Shown here: positions 1-5,791 of the stretch, one piece after another | How positions within the stretch are numbered: position 1 is the first letter of the stretch | Layout of the letters: every line of letters begins with the position of its first letter | Source of the DNA: JBEHYA01 sp048498415 | Lineage (GTDB): Bacteria; Pseudomonadota; Alphaproteobacteria; UBA9219; RGZA01 | Direction of reading: 5' to 3' | Assembly: GCA_048498415.1 (NCBI GenBank) | Contig: JBEHYA010000017.1 | Location: 1-26,464 of the forward strand | DNA length: 26,464 nt | Program-made: the position numbers and the translations under genes | Notes under the pieces: model-generated | What the model saw: the letters and a program-made list of their open reading frames with translations, nothing else | What the model was told of the DNA's origin: nothing | The model's database searches: none

Positions 1-344
1 AGCAAAAGTTCAACAGCAGCGGCGAAGTGCAGGTAAAAACCTCGGGCTCCACCACGCCCACCACCGCCGGCCAGATCCAGCTCGCCACTTTCGTGAATCC
101 AGCGGGTCTTGAAGGCCTTGGCTACAACCTGCTCGCCGAAACGCCGGCCTCGGGCACGCCCACGGTCAGCAACCCCGGCGCCAATGGCGTGGGTGATATC
201 CGTCAGGGTTCGGTTGAAGCCTCCAACGTCAACGTGGTCTCGGAAGTCACCGATCTGATTTCCGCCCAGCGCGCCTATGAAATGAACAGCCGCGTCATCA
301 AGGCGTCGGATGAAATGATGCAGTCGATCAACCAGCTCCGTTAA
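1..344 (+). CDS. flgG: FlgG, flagellar distal rod protein (3' part)
   Basis: The gene enters from the left edge in the frame whose first full codon is at base 3, leaving about 113 C-terminal residues. FlgG forms the distal rod that crosses the periplasm and links the proximal rod to the hook. Visible hallmarks are the segment GYNLLAETPASG, the block QGSVEASNVNVVSE and the C-terminal helix DLISAQRAYEMNSRVIKASD, which is the conserved coiled-coil end of rod/hook/filament axial proteins. The helix makes FlgG more likely than FlgF, and the flgA-flgH genes that follow fit the usual flgF-flgG-flgA-flgH order in alphaproteobacteria. The stop lies 23 bases before flgA, so the genes are probably co-transcribed. 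Confidence 0.95.
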   Translation, partial: QKFNSSGEVQVKTSGSTTPTTAGQIQLATFVNPAGLEGLGYNLLAETPASGTPTVSNPGANGVGDIRQGSVEASNVNVVSEVTDLISAQRAYEMNSRVIKASDEMMQSINQLR

Positions 345-367
345 TCGCATAAGTAGTTAGAGTTTAA

Positions 368-1345
368 ATGATGATGAACAGTTCCAGAAAGCTCCTCCTC
401 CTTCTCGCCGCCGTGGTGCTGGCTGGCATGGCCGCACCATGCCAGGCAGCGTCCACGCGCGGCGAGATCTTTTTGGATTCCGACGTCATCACCGTGGGCG
501 ATGTGTTCGATGGCGTGGGCGATAAAGCCGGCGCCGTTATCGCCAACGCCCCCGAACCCGGCCGCAAGGTCACCTACGATGTCTCCGCTCTTGCGCAAAT
601 CGCGCGCAATAACGCTTTAGATTGGAAGCCCGGCAACACCTATGAACGCGTGACCATCACCCGCGCCAGCCAGAAAATCACCGCCGCGCAAATTCAGGCC
701 CGCGTGGCAACCGAACTTGCCGCGCTGAACCCGGATAAAGAACTTGATATCGCGCTTGATAACCAGGGCATGGAAATCAACCGCCCGGCCAAGGAAGTGT
801 TCACCACGGAACTCACCGATCTGAGCAACGACCCCATCCGCCACCGCTTCTCCGCCAAATTTGTGGTGAAGGGCGATAAACAGGATAAAGCCGAGGTATT
901 CCAGATCTCCGGCCGCGCCATGCCGATGGTCAAAGTAGCGATGCTCACGCACGCCGTGCAGATGGGCGATGTACTAACAGCATCCGATATCAACTGGGTT
1001 TCCGTGCCCATGGATAAAGCCGGGGCCGATGCCATCAGCGACGAAAAGCAGGTGCAGGCCATGGAAATGCGCCGCCCGATGAACAGCGATAGCGTTTTAC
1101 GCGTGCGCGATCTGGTCAAAGAAAAAATGGTCACCAAGGGCAGCCTGGTCACCATGATTGTTGAAACCAGCGCCATGAAACTCTCCGCGCAGGGCCGCGC
1201 GCTGGGTGATGGCGCCATGGGCGATACCATTCGCATCACCAACACACAAAGCAACCGCACGGTGGATGCCGTGATCACCGGCCGCGACAAGGTTTCCGTC
1301 ACGCCCGTGATGCTGAAAGACGACAAGGTGGCAGCAGCGCAATGA
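368..1345 (+). CDS. flgA: FlgA, P-ring assembly chaperone
   Basis: This 325-residue exported protein begins with a clear Sec signal peptide (basic MNSSRK, a leucine/alanine-rich core, then CQAAS near residue 28). FlgA is the periplasmic chaperone needed to build the FlgI P-ring. The C-terminal half carries the SAF-type region typical of the family, around VKVAMLTHAVQMGDVLTASD, followed by LVTMIVETSAMKLSAQGRAL and the ending RVTGRDKV-like segment (here ITGRDKVSV). Three consecutive ATG codons (368, 371, 374) are possible starts and no strong ribosome-binding site decides between them. It lies directly downstream of flgG and upstream of flgH, with a repeat-rich 150-base gap before flgH. Confidence 0.93.
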   Translation: MMMNSSRKLLLLLAAVVLAGMAAPCQAASTRGEIFLDSDVITVGDVFDGVGDKAGAVIANAPEPGRKVTYDVSALAQIARNNALDWKPGNTYERVTITRASQKITAAQIQARVATELAALNPDKELDIALDNQGMEINRPAKEVFTTELTDLSNDPIRHRFSAKFVVKGDKQDKAEVFQISGRAMPMVKVAMLTHAVQMGDVLTASDINWVSVPMDKAGADAISDEKQVQAMEMRRPMNSDSVLRVRDLVKEKMVTKGSLVTMIVETSAMKLSAQGRALGDGAMGDTIRITNTQSNRTVDAVITGRDKVSVTPVMLKDDKVAAAQ

Positions 1346-1355
1346 AAAAATCAAA

Positions 1356-1395
1356 CACCCCTCCCTCCGGGAGGGGCTGGGGGCGGGCAATCCCC
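1356..1395 (+). repeat. GC-rich palindromic repeat, copy A
   Basis: The element begins with a hairpin, CCCCTCCCTCCGGGAGGGG, and continues with a G-rich tail ending in CGGGCAATCC. It lies just after the flgA stop. Over 38 bases it differs at only two positions from the copy inside nadB on the other strand (26333-26370), so it is a dispersed element and not only a local terminator. A second, inverted copy lies about 30 bases downstream. Confidence 0.85.
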
Positions 1396-1427
1396 TCAGC
1401 GAACAAAGGGCATGTTTAATGGAGAGG

Positions 1428-1464
1428 ACTTCCCTCCCCTAACCCCTCCCGAAGGGAGGGGCAT
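1428..1464 (-). repeat. GC-rich palindromic repeat, copy B (inverted)
   Basis: Read on the minus strand this contains the hairpin CCCCTCCCTTCGGGAGGGG followed by TTAGGGGAGGGAAGTCC. It shares the hairpin core with copies A and D and the TTAGGGGAGGG tail with copy C. Copies A and B face each other across about 30 bases, a paired layout like REP/BIME units. The pair fills most of the flgA-flgH spacer and ends about 35 bases before the flgH start. Confidence 0.8.
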
Positions 1465-1499
1465 AAGAATAAGGAATAAAACAGGTAAAGGTGAGTAAC

Positions 1500-2252
1500 A
1501 TGATGACGACAAAATTTCTAAAACTGGCCCTGATCGGCGTAAGCCTGCTCAGCCTTAGCGCCTGCAACGCCGGCCAGCGCCTGTCGGAAATCGGCGGCCA
1601 GCCGGAGCTAGCCCCCGTCGATAACCCCAACACCCGCGCCGATTATAAGCCCGTGACCTTCCCGCAGCCCGAAATGGTGCCGCATAACCAGGCCGCCAAT
1701 TCGCTGTGGCAACCCGGCGCCCGCGCCTTCTTCAAAGATCAACGCGCCGGCAAAGTCGGCGATATTCTCACCGTTGTGATTTCGGTGGATGACAAGGCGA
1801 GCATCAAGAACGAAACCAAGCGCTCGCGTGACACCAACGAAAGCGACAACATCACCAACCTTTTGGGCTTTGAAACCAAGCTCAGCAAATACCTGCCCGA
1901 TGCCGTCGACCCCACCGCGCTCGTGAACTACGGCGGTAAAACACAGAACGACGGCAAAGGCGAAATCAACCGTCAGGATCAGGTGAATTTACGCGTGGCC
2001 GCCGTGGTGACGCAGGTGCTGCCCAACGGCAACCTCGTCATCTCCGGCAAACAGCAGATGAATGTGAATTACGATCAGCGCGAACTGGATGTGACCGGCG
2101 TTATCCGCCCCGAAGACATCAGCTCGTTGAATTCGATCAATTACGACCAGATCGCCGAAGCCCGCATCAACTACGGCGGCAAAGGCCAGACCATTGATGT
2201 GCAGCAACCGCGCTACGGCACGCAACTGGCCGATATCCTGCTGCCGTTCTAA
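1500..2252 (+). CDS. flgH: FlgH, flagellar L-ring lipoprotein
   Basis: FlgH forms the outer-membrane L-ring bushing around the flagellar rod. The protein of about 250 residues starts with a lipoprotein signal ending in the lipobox LSAC, so the mature N-terminal cysteine should be lipidated. Family blocks seen are NSLWQPGARAFFKDQRAGKVGDIL, the serine/threonine-rich middle, VNLRVAAVVTQVLPNGNLVISGKQ and the C-terminal RPEDISSLNSI...ARINYGGKG. I place the start at the ATG at 1500 because AAAGGTGAG lies four bases before it; an in-frame GTG at 1491 sits inside that ribosome-binding site. A strong terminator follows about 100 bases after the stop. Confidence 0.95.
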   Translation: MMTTKFLKLALIGVSLLSLSACNAGQRLSEIGGQPELAPVDNPNTRADYKPVTFPQPEMVPHNQAANSLWQPGARAFFKDQRAGKVGDILTVVISVDDKASIKNETKRSRDTNESDNITNLLGFETKLSKYLPDAVDPTALVNYGGKTQNDGKGEINRQDQVNLRVAAVVTQVLPNGNLVISGKQQMNVNYDQRELDVTGVIRPEDISSLNSINYDQIAEARINYGGKGQTIDVQQPRYGTQLADILLPF

Positions 2253-2260
2253 CTCTTATC

Positions 2261-2319
2261 CCCCTCCCCTTGAGGGAGGGGTTAGGGGAGGGGTCGGGAA
2301 TGCCGGGCAAGCCCCCTCC
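2261..2319 (+). repeat. GC-rich palindromic repeat, copy C
   Basis: Immediately after flgH lies a variant of the same element. It has an imperfect CCCCTCCCC/GGGAGGGG hairpin, the tail TTAGGGGAGGGG shared with copy B, and a further GGGAATGCCGGGCAAGCC stretch. It is the longest and most diverged copy in the window. It may help to fold or stabilise the 3' end of the flgH message ahead of the intrinsic terminator. Confidence 0.7.
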
Positions 2320-2352
2320 ATCTAATCTGGTTTAAACTCTTCTTCCGGAAGC

Positions 2353-2393
2353 AAAACCCCTCTCGCTGTGAAAACGGAGAGGGGTTTTGTTTT
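2353..2393 (+). terminator. Rho-independent terminator after flgH
   Basis: A perfect 12-bp inverted repeat, AAAACCCCTCTC with GAGAGGGGTTTT, encloses a 12-base loop. On the plus strand it is followed by the T-rich run TTTTGTTTT, the classic intrinsic terminator form. The leading AAAA makes it usable on the minus strand too, for transcripts arriving from the toxin-like cassette. It closes the flgG-flgA-flgH unit. Confidence 0.85.
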
Positions 2394-2422
2394 ACAGGCG
2401 CATCCGCGCCATCAAGCTCATT

Positions 2423-2450
2423 CGTCATTGCAAGCGCAGCGAAGCAATCC
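2423..2450. repeat. Palindromic repeat of the CGTCATTGC...GCAATCC type
   Basis: The sequence runs CGTCATTGCAAGCGCAGC then GAAGCAATCC, with ATTGC and GCAAT arms around a GAAGC/GCAGC core. From general knowledge, short repeats of this form are scattered between genes in many bacterial genomes. Here it lies between the flgH terminator and the end of the toxin-like cassette, close to where the lower-GC segment begins. Only one copy is in the window, so calling it a family rests on recognition of the motif. Confidence 0.55.
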
Positions 2451-2464
2451 ATATAACCACACCA

Positions 2465-2725
2465 CTAAGCCGCGGCCATCGCCACGATTATATTTTTGGC
2501 CACCTGCGCAACATACGCTTTGCGCGCTGCATCAACCGGCAGCCCCATATTCCCCGCCTCTGCCTTGATCAGATAATCGCACAGCTCCTGCGCATGCCAT
2601 TGCCGCGCGGCAATATCATGCGCATAGGCGCGGTACTCATCATCATGATCCGTAAGCGTAAGCCCAATCGGATTCCATTCGCGGTTCAAAATGGACTGGA
2701 TACGCCAAACGTTATCGGTTTTCAT
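2465..2725 (-). CDS. Small hypothetical protein, possible immunity or accessory protein
   Basis: I do not recognise this 86-residue protein. It has no signal peptide or membrane segment and reads as a small soluble alpha/beta protein (start MKTDNVWRIQSILNREWNPIG, a central acidic DHDDEYRAYAHDIAAR stretch, an alanine-rich C-terminal helix). The ATG is three bases after the stop of the preceding 81-residue gene, so the two are almost certainly co-translated. As third gene of a compact lower-GC cassette that begins with a toxin-like protein, it could be an immunity protein. That role is inferred only from position and size. Confidence 0.6.
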   Translation of the reverse strand: MKTDNVWRIQSILNREWNPIGLTLTDHDDEYRAYAHDIAARQWHAQELCDYLIKAEAGNMGLPVDAARKAYVAQVAKNIIVAMAAA

Positions 2726-2728
2726 GGC

Positions 2729-2974
2729 TTACCTTGTTTTTTGCGATCCATTCTCTAACCGCCACGCCGTCACAGGCACATTGAATTCTTCGCGTACAAA
2801 ATCCTGCGCAAGTTCCAGCGTATCCTGCATGTAATCCTTGCTGCTTCCGTCTTTGTATAAAACATAGATATAATAAGCTGGAACTTCTTCACCGCTCGCA
2901 ACATCGCGCAGCATGGATTGCTCGATCACAAAATGGACAGGAACAGGGCTGGTGATATCAGCGACCCATTTCAT
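2729..2974 (-). CDS. Small hypothetical protein, candidate immunity protein
   Basis: This 81-residue protein has no signal peptide or membrane segment. It looks like a small alpha/beta protein: beta-rich VHFVIEQSML and YYIYVLYKDGSS, then helix DTLELAQDFVREEF and a final strand TAWRLENG. Its start follows the stop of the toxin-like gene by only two bases, and a good ribosome-binding site (AAGGAAAG) lies inside the end of that gene. An intracellular acidic protein of this size directly behind a toxin-like gene is the usual place for a cognate immunity protein. I cannot assign a named family, so the role remains an inference. Confidence 0.65.
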   Translation of the reverse strand: MKWVADITSPVPVHFVIEQSMLRDVASGEEVPAYYIYVLYKDGSSKDYMQDTLELAQDFVREEFNVPVTAWRLENGSQKTR

Positions 2975-2976
2975 TC

Positions 2977-3660
2977 TTACTTTCCTTCTTTGCTAAAATA
3001 ATATCGGTGTTCAGGTCCCGCATCTCGCCATTTATTATTATCACCTAGCCGCTCAATTTGAAAGTGCGGCTCCTTGTCGGGATAAGGATTATTTATATCA
3101 AAACGAATTTTCTTATTGCCCTTCATAATCACAAGATCGTCTGCGCGATTTCTAAAAATTCTGTCTGGTTTTCCGCCTAGATATTCTTCAATTGATTGAG
3201 CGGCGCGAGTAATTTTTGCCGTAGAGCCAGCAGCCCGCGTCAGTCCCATCACAGTGGCTATAACCGCACGAGCGCCGAAGACTGTTATACCACTTAGAGC
3301 TTCAACAACTGGCGGATGGCCCAGTCCAGGCTCTACATAATCCGCCTCACCGGGCCGCGGCGAAGAACCAGAGCCTTCATTTGCTATGCTTCCATTACTA
3401 TCCGCTTCACCGCCACCACCCGGCCCGTGTGTAAACTGTCCACCCTCTGGGCTACCGGCCGGCACATGATAGGGATTAAATTTTTGAAACGCTTCAAACG
3501 ATACCGTGCCCTTGACTGTCGCATCGATAAATGGATGCACGAGGCCCCAACGCACATAGTGGTTAAATGCGATAATTTGGGCCTTTTTGTGCAGCGCGCG
3601 GATTTTTTGTTCTAAAACTGTCAACATGCTTTTTGATAAATAAAGCAAATCGCGTGACAT
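2977..3660 (-). CDS. Toxin-like protein with NPYHVPAGSPEGGQF linker
   Basis: This 227-residue protein has three visible parts. The basic N-terminal 60 residues lack a signal peptide. Next come FNPYHVPAGSPEGGQF and a glycine/serine-rich linker; this linker recalls phage head-morphogenesis-like proteins and their relatives that carry C-terminal toxin domains. A short hydrophobic segment (about residues 122-140) precedes the compact C-terminal domain from IEEYLGGKPDRIF to HRYYFSKEGK, with charged DDLVIMKGNKKIRFDINNP and PHFQIERLGDNNKW blocks resembling small secreted nuclease-type toxin domains. It is the first gene of a three-gene operon with lower GC than the flanking flagellar genes. The start at 3660 has no strong ribosome-binding site; ATG 3627 is an alternative. 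The toxin role is an inference. Confidence 0.6.
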   Translation of the reverse strand: MSRDLLYLSKSMLTVLEQKIRALHKKAQIIAFNHYVRWGLVHPFIDATVKGTVSFEAFQKFNPYHVPAGSPEGGQFTHGPGGGGEADSNGSIANEGSGSSPRPGEADYVEPGLGHPPVVEALSGITVFGARAVIATVMGLTRAAGSTAKITRAAQSIEEYLGGKPDRIFRNRADDLVIMKGNKKIRFDINNPYPDKEPHFQIERLGDNNKWRDAGPEHRYYFSKEGK

Positions 3661-3838
3661 TTTCTATTAAAGCTTTGATTGCAAAAAATTTGCTACGCGC
3701 CAAGTCGCTTTTACAGTCAATATCTTTTCAAAAAAATCTAATCACGAAAAATTATTCGCGTGCAAGTTTGGAAAATTTTTTCCAATCAAAAATGCAACCG
3801 CTGGTTGCTGGACACGCGCAAAATACATCAGGCAGTTG

Positions 3839-3854
3839 TGTTCCACGTGGAACA
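3839..3854. promoter_or_regulatory. parS: parS-like ParB binding site
   Basis: TGTTCCACGTGGAACA is a perfect 16-bp palindrome in the AT-rich non-coding gap (3661-3891) between the toxin-like cassette and the end of the exported-protein gene. It matches the well-known chromosomal parS motif (TGTTNCACGTGNAACA form), bound by ParB to organise and segregate the replication origin region. A 16-bp perfect match at a non-coding position is unlikely by chance. No parA or parB lies in the window. The rest of the gap is AT-rich and shows no gene. Confidence 0.75.
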
Positions 3855-3891
3855 TTCGTGCAAGCATTTGATATCTAACGATTTGCAAAAA

Positions 3892-4641
3892 TCAGTCGAG
3901 GATGCGCTTCGGGTCGACCATCGCCTGCTGCTTGTCCCACGCGTCGCGAAAGCGCATCGCAAGGTCGATGAACGCGTTGATCAGCGCGCCGTTATGGGTG
4001 GACTTCGCCGATGTCACCATCATGCCGTCATGCCATAGCAGCAGCGGCACCGTGCGGCGGTACATCAGCGGGGGAATGCGCATCGTCACGTCGGCGGTCA
4101 CCTGGAACTGCACCCAGCTGGTGCAGTTGATCACCATATCCTGCATGGAAATAATCGTGGGCGTGGCGGTGACCGTAATCGCATCGGCCACCATGCGGTC
4201 GGCGGCGGCGCGGTTCATCACGGGGATGCGGCCTTCCTGCAGGCGGCGCACGAAGAAATCAAAAATGAAATCCTTCTGCAGCCCGCAGCCTTCCACCACC
4301 TTGATGTCTTCCGGCATTTTAAGGTCGTTCAGCACAATGCGCTTCCAGCCGTATAAGGGCGGCAACAGCATGCTGATATCGGGGTTCGCGGTGGCGCGGA
4401 GTTCCGGCGGCAGATAGGGCGTTTTGCCTTCCGGCGCCGGCGCGGCGGCGGGGTTTTCCACTTCCGGCGTTGGCGGGAGCGGCAGCGAGGTCGTGACCGT
4501 GCCGCTGGCATTCATATGATCACTCACCGAGCTTTTGGGCGGCGGCGGTTGCGTGGTGGGCGTCGCCGGCAGTTCCGCGGCAAGCGCGTGGCTGCTCAGC
4601 GCTGCAAACAAAATAACGAGGGCAAAAAGCCTATTCGTCAC
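3892..4641 (-). CDS. Exported protein of unknown function, coupled to dksA
   Basis: The start is placed at GTG 4641, inside the end of dksA: the bases GTGACGAATAG contain both this start and the dksA stop, an 11-base overlap suggesting translational coupling. It gives a 249-residue protein with a typical signal peptide (VTNRLFALVILFAALSSHALA). A proline-rich linker (residues about 22-75) follows, then a folded domain beginning near PYLPPELRATANPDISMLLPP. Two cysteines, in VEGCGLQ and INCTSW, could form a periplasmic disulphide. An extended frame reaches 4770 but would read through dksA and lacks the signal peptide at its N-terminus. I do not recognise the family; placement among flagellar genes hints at an envelope role linked to motility. 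Confidence 0.7.
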   Translation of the reverse strand: MTNRLFALVILFAALSSHALAAELPATPTTQPPPPKSSVSDHMNASGTVTTSLPLPPTPEVENPAAAPAPEGKTPYLPPELRATANPDISMLLPPLYGWKRIVLNDLKMPEDIKVVEGCGLQKDFIFDFFVRRLQEGRIPVMNRAAADRMVADAITVTATPTIISMQDMVINCTSWVQFQVTADVTMRIPPLMYRRTVPLLLWHDGMMVTSAKSTHNGALINAFIDLAMRFRDAWDKQQAMVDPKRILD

Positions 4642-5053
4642 GTTGCGTGCGCTCCATGCGTTCGTGGCGTTCCTGCGCTTCCAGGGACAGCGTGGCGACG
4701 GGACGCGCATCCAGGCGTTTGATGCCGATGGGCTCGCCGGTTTCTTCGCAATAGCCGTAATCGTTTTCATCGATGCGACGAAGCGCTTCTTCGATTTTGG
4801 AAATCAGTTTGCGTTCGCGGTCGCGGGTGCGGAATTCCAATGACTTGTCGGTCTCCAGCGTCGCGCGGTCGGCGATATCCGGTTCCTGCATGCCGCCGTC
4901 TTCCTGCAATTCCTGCAGCGTGGCGGAGGATTCCTGCAACAGCTCTGCCTTCCAGCGCAAAAGCTTCTGGCGGAAATATTCCAGCATGACGGGGTTCATA
5001 TATTTTTCTTTTTCCGTCGGCTTATACGTCGGCGGAAGAATGACGGCGGTCAT
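4631..5053 (-). CDS. dksA: DksA/TraR-family RNA polymerase-binding regulator
   Basis: DksA binds the RNA polymerase secondary channel and, with ppGpp, adjusts promoter output in the stringent response. This 140-residue protein shows the full architecture: an N-terminal helix, a coiled coil with the tip motif DIADRA (DxxDxA, needed for activity), the coiled-coil return RKLISKIEEALRRIDENDYG, and the zinc-finger region YCEETGEPIG followed by RPVATLSLEAQERHE. Only one of the four usual zinc cysteines is present, as in many alphaproteobacterial DksA proteins. The ATG has GGGAG six bases upstream. It sits between fliX and the exported-protein gene on the same strand. Confidence 0.93.
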   Translation of the reverse strand: MTAVILPPTYKPTEKEKYMNPVMLEYFRQKLLRWKAELLQESSATLQELQEDGGMQEPDIADRATLETDKSLEFRTRDRERKLISKIEEALRRIDENDYGYCEETGEPIGIKRLDARPVATLSLEAQERHERMERTQRDE

Positions 5054-5096
5054 GAAAGGGCTCCCAAAAACGTGACTTCTTTTCAGGCGATATGGC

Positions 5097-5124
5097 CCAA
5101 ACCTGCGTAAAAATGCAAGTTTGG
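5097..5124. other. Hairpin between fliX and dksA
   Basis: CCAAACCTGC and GCAAGTTTGG form a 10-bp stem (one G-U pair when transcribed) around an 8-base AT-rich loop. It lies 14 bases past the fliX stop and about 44 bases before the dksA start. There is no T-run after the stem in the direction of transcription, so it is not a standard intrinsic terminator. It could be an attenuator or an mRNA-processing element that sets dksA level relative to fliX. Confidence 0.45.
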
Positions 5125-5137
5125 CGCAAAAAGGCTA

Positions 5138-5563
5138 TTAGAATCCATATTTGGCGAGTTCTACGCGGGCGCGCAGGTCGATGTCGTCGAGGATACTGGC
5201 AAGGCGCGGGTCATCCACGCTCGCGCGCTCCGACTGCACGCTGGCGGAGAGATGCAGCAGCTGATCCTTCGACAAAGCACCGGTGATCAGCGCCACTTGA
5301 ATGTTATCAAGGTCTTTCAAAATCGATTGCGCGCGCTTCTTGCCCTTCGCGGCGCGTTCGGTTGCGTCTTCCACTTCCTGAATGCCGATGAGCGCGGAAA
5401 CGCCGGAAACACCGGACATGCCGGACACGGCACTTGCGGCGCTGATCCCGTCATCCTGCAAATGCTGCGAGAAGCTGGCGCCGCCAACGCCGCCGGCCTT
5501 GCCGGCCTTACGGACGGGCGAAGCTGAGCGAACGCTACTGCTGCCTTCGACCTTGTTGATCAC
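5138..5563 (-). CDS. fliX: FliX, class II flagellar assembly regulator
   Basis: FliX is an alphaproteobacterial regulator that in Caulobacter links basal-body assembly to the activity of FlbD, the sigma-54 activator of later flagellar genes. The 141-residue protein matches the family: N-terminal MINKVEG, a glycine/serine/alanine-rich low-complexity stretch (residues about 15-60), and the conserved C-terminal helical part RAQSILKDLDNIQVALITGAL...LASILDDIDLRARVELAKYG. Translation appears to start at GTG 5563, preceded by AAAGGTAA at a rather long distance. It is divergent from flgI, exactly as in Caulobacter, and has a CtrA-type site upstream. Confidence 0.9.
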   Translation of the reverse strand: MINKVEGSSSVRSASPVRKAGKAGGVGGASFSQHLQDDGISAASAVSGMSGVSGVSALIGIQEVEDATERAAKGKKRAQSILKDLDNIQVALITGALSKDQLLHLSASVQSERASVDDPRLASILDDIDLRARVELAKYGF

Positions 5564-5637
5564 AGGATGAATTACCTTTCGTCGGGCCTAGAATAGCCAA
5601 GGAGTTAGGTTTGCAGAATAGTTTGCCTATCCCCCCT

Positions 5638-5652
5638 TTAAGGTGGGGTTAA
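5638..5652. promoter_or_regulatory. CtrA-type binding site (TTAA-N7-TTAA)
   Basis: The sequence TTAAGGTGGGGTTAA has two TTAA half-sites separated by exactly seven bases, the consensus for the cell-cycle master regulator CtrA. It lies 75 bases upstream of the fliX start in the fliX-flgI spacer. In Caulobacter fliX is a CtrA-controlled class II gene, which makes this placement meaningful. Confidence 0.6.
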
Positions 5653-5681
5653 TGGATGATGGCGGCAGGAACTGCCATTAT

Positions 5682-5698
5682 ATCGTTATGATAACGAT
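5682..5698. promoter_or_regulatory. 8-1-8 palindrome, candidate activator site
   Basis: ATCGTTAT and ATAACGAT are perfect inverted arms around a single G. The centre lies about 86 bases upstream of the transcription start predicted from the flgI sigma-54 promoter, a usual distance for a bacterial enhancer-binding protein such as FlbD. It could also serve the divergent fliX promoter. The protein that binds it cannot be told from sequence. Confidence 0.45.
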
Positions 5699-5749
5699 TT
5701 AGATGGTAAAATAATTGTTTAAAATCAATTATTTACTAGAAATGCGGTT

Positions 5750-5765
5750 TGGCACGGCATTCGCA
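5750..5765 (+). promoter_or_regulatory. Sigma-54 (-24/-12) promoter of flgI
   Basis: TGGCACGGCATTCGCA matches the sigma-54 consensus TGGCACG-N4-TTGCA with one mismatch, and the invariant GG and GC doublets are at the correct spacing. Transcription should begin near 5776, leaving a leader of about 16 bases that contains the flgI ribosome-binding site. Because the promoter covers ATG 5765, that codon cannot be the translation start. Confidence 0.8.
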
Positions 5766-5791
5766 TGATGATCCTACCGGGAGTAGGAGTC

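Noticed and set aside
3661..3720. TTGACT at 3720-3715 (minus strand) as -35 box of the toxin-like operon
   Set aside because: The -35 box is reasonable, but no matching -10 lies at 16-18 bases; the closest TAGCAA is at 19, so the promoter is not supported.
4642..4770. N-terminal extension of the exported protein to an ATG at 4770
   Set aside because: The extension overlaps dksA in another frame, encodes an arginine/proline-rich shadow, and would bury the signal peptide; GTG 4641 is better.
5765..5791. Start of flgI at ATG 5765 or 5768
   Set aside because: The sigma-54 promoter overlaps these codons and the predicted transcript begins after them; GTAGGAG supports ATG 5792.
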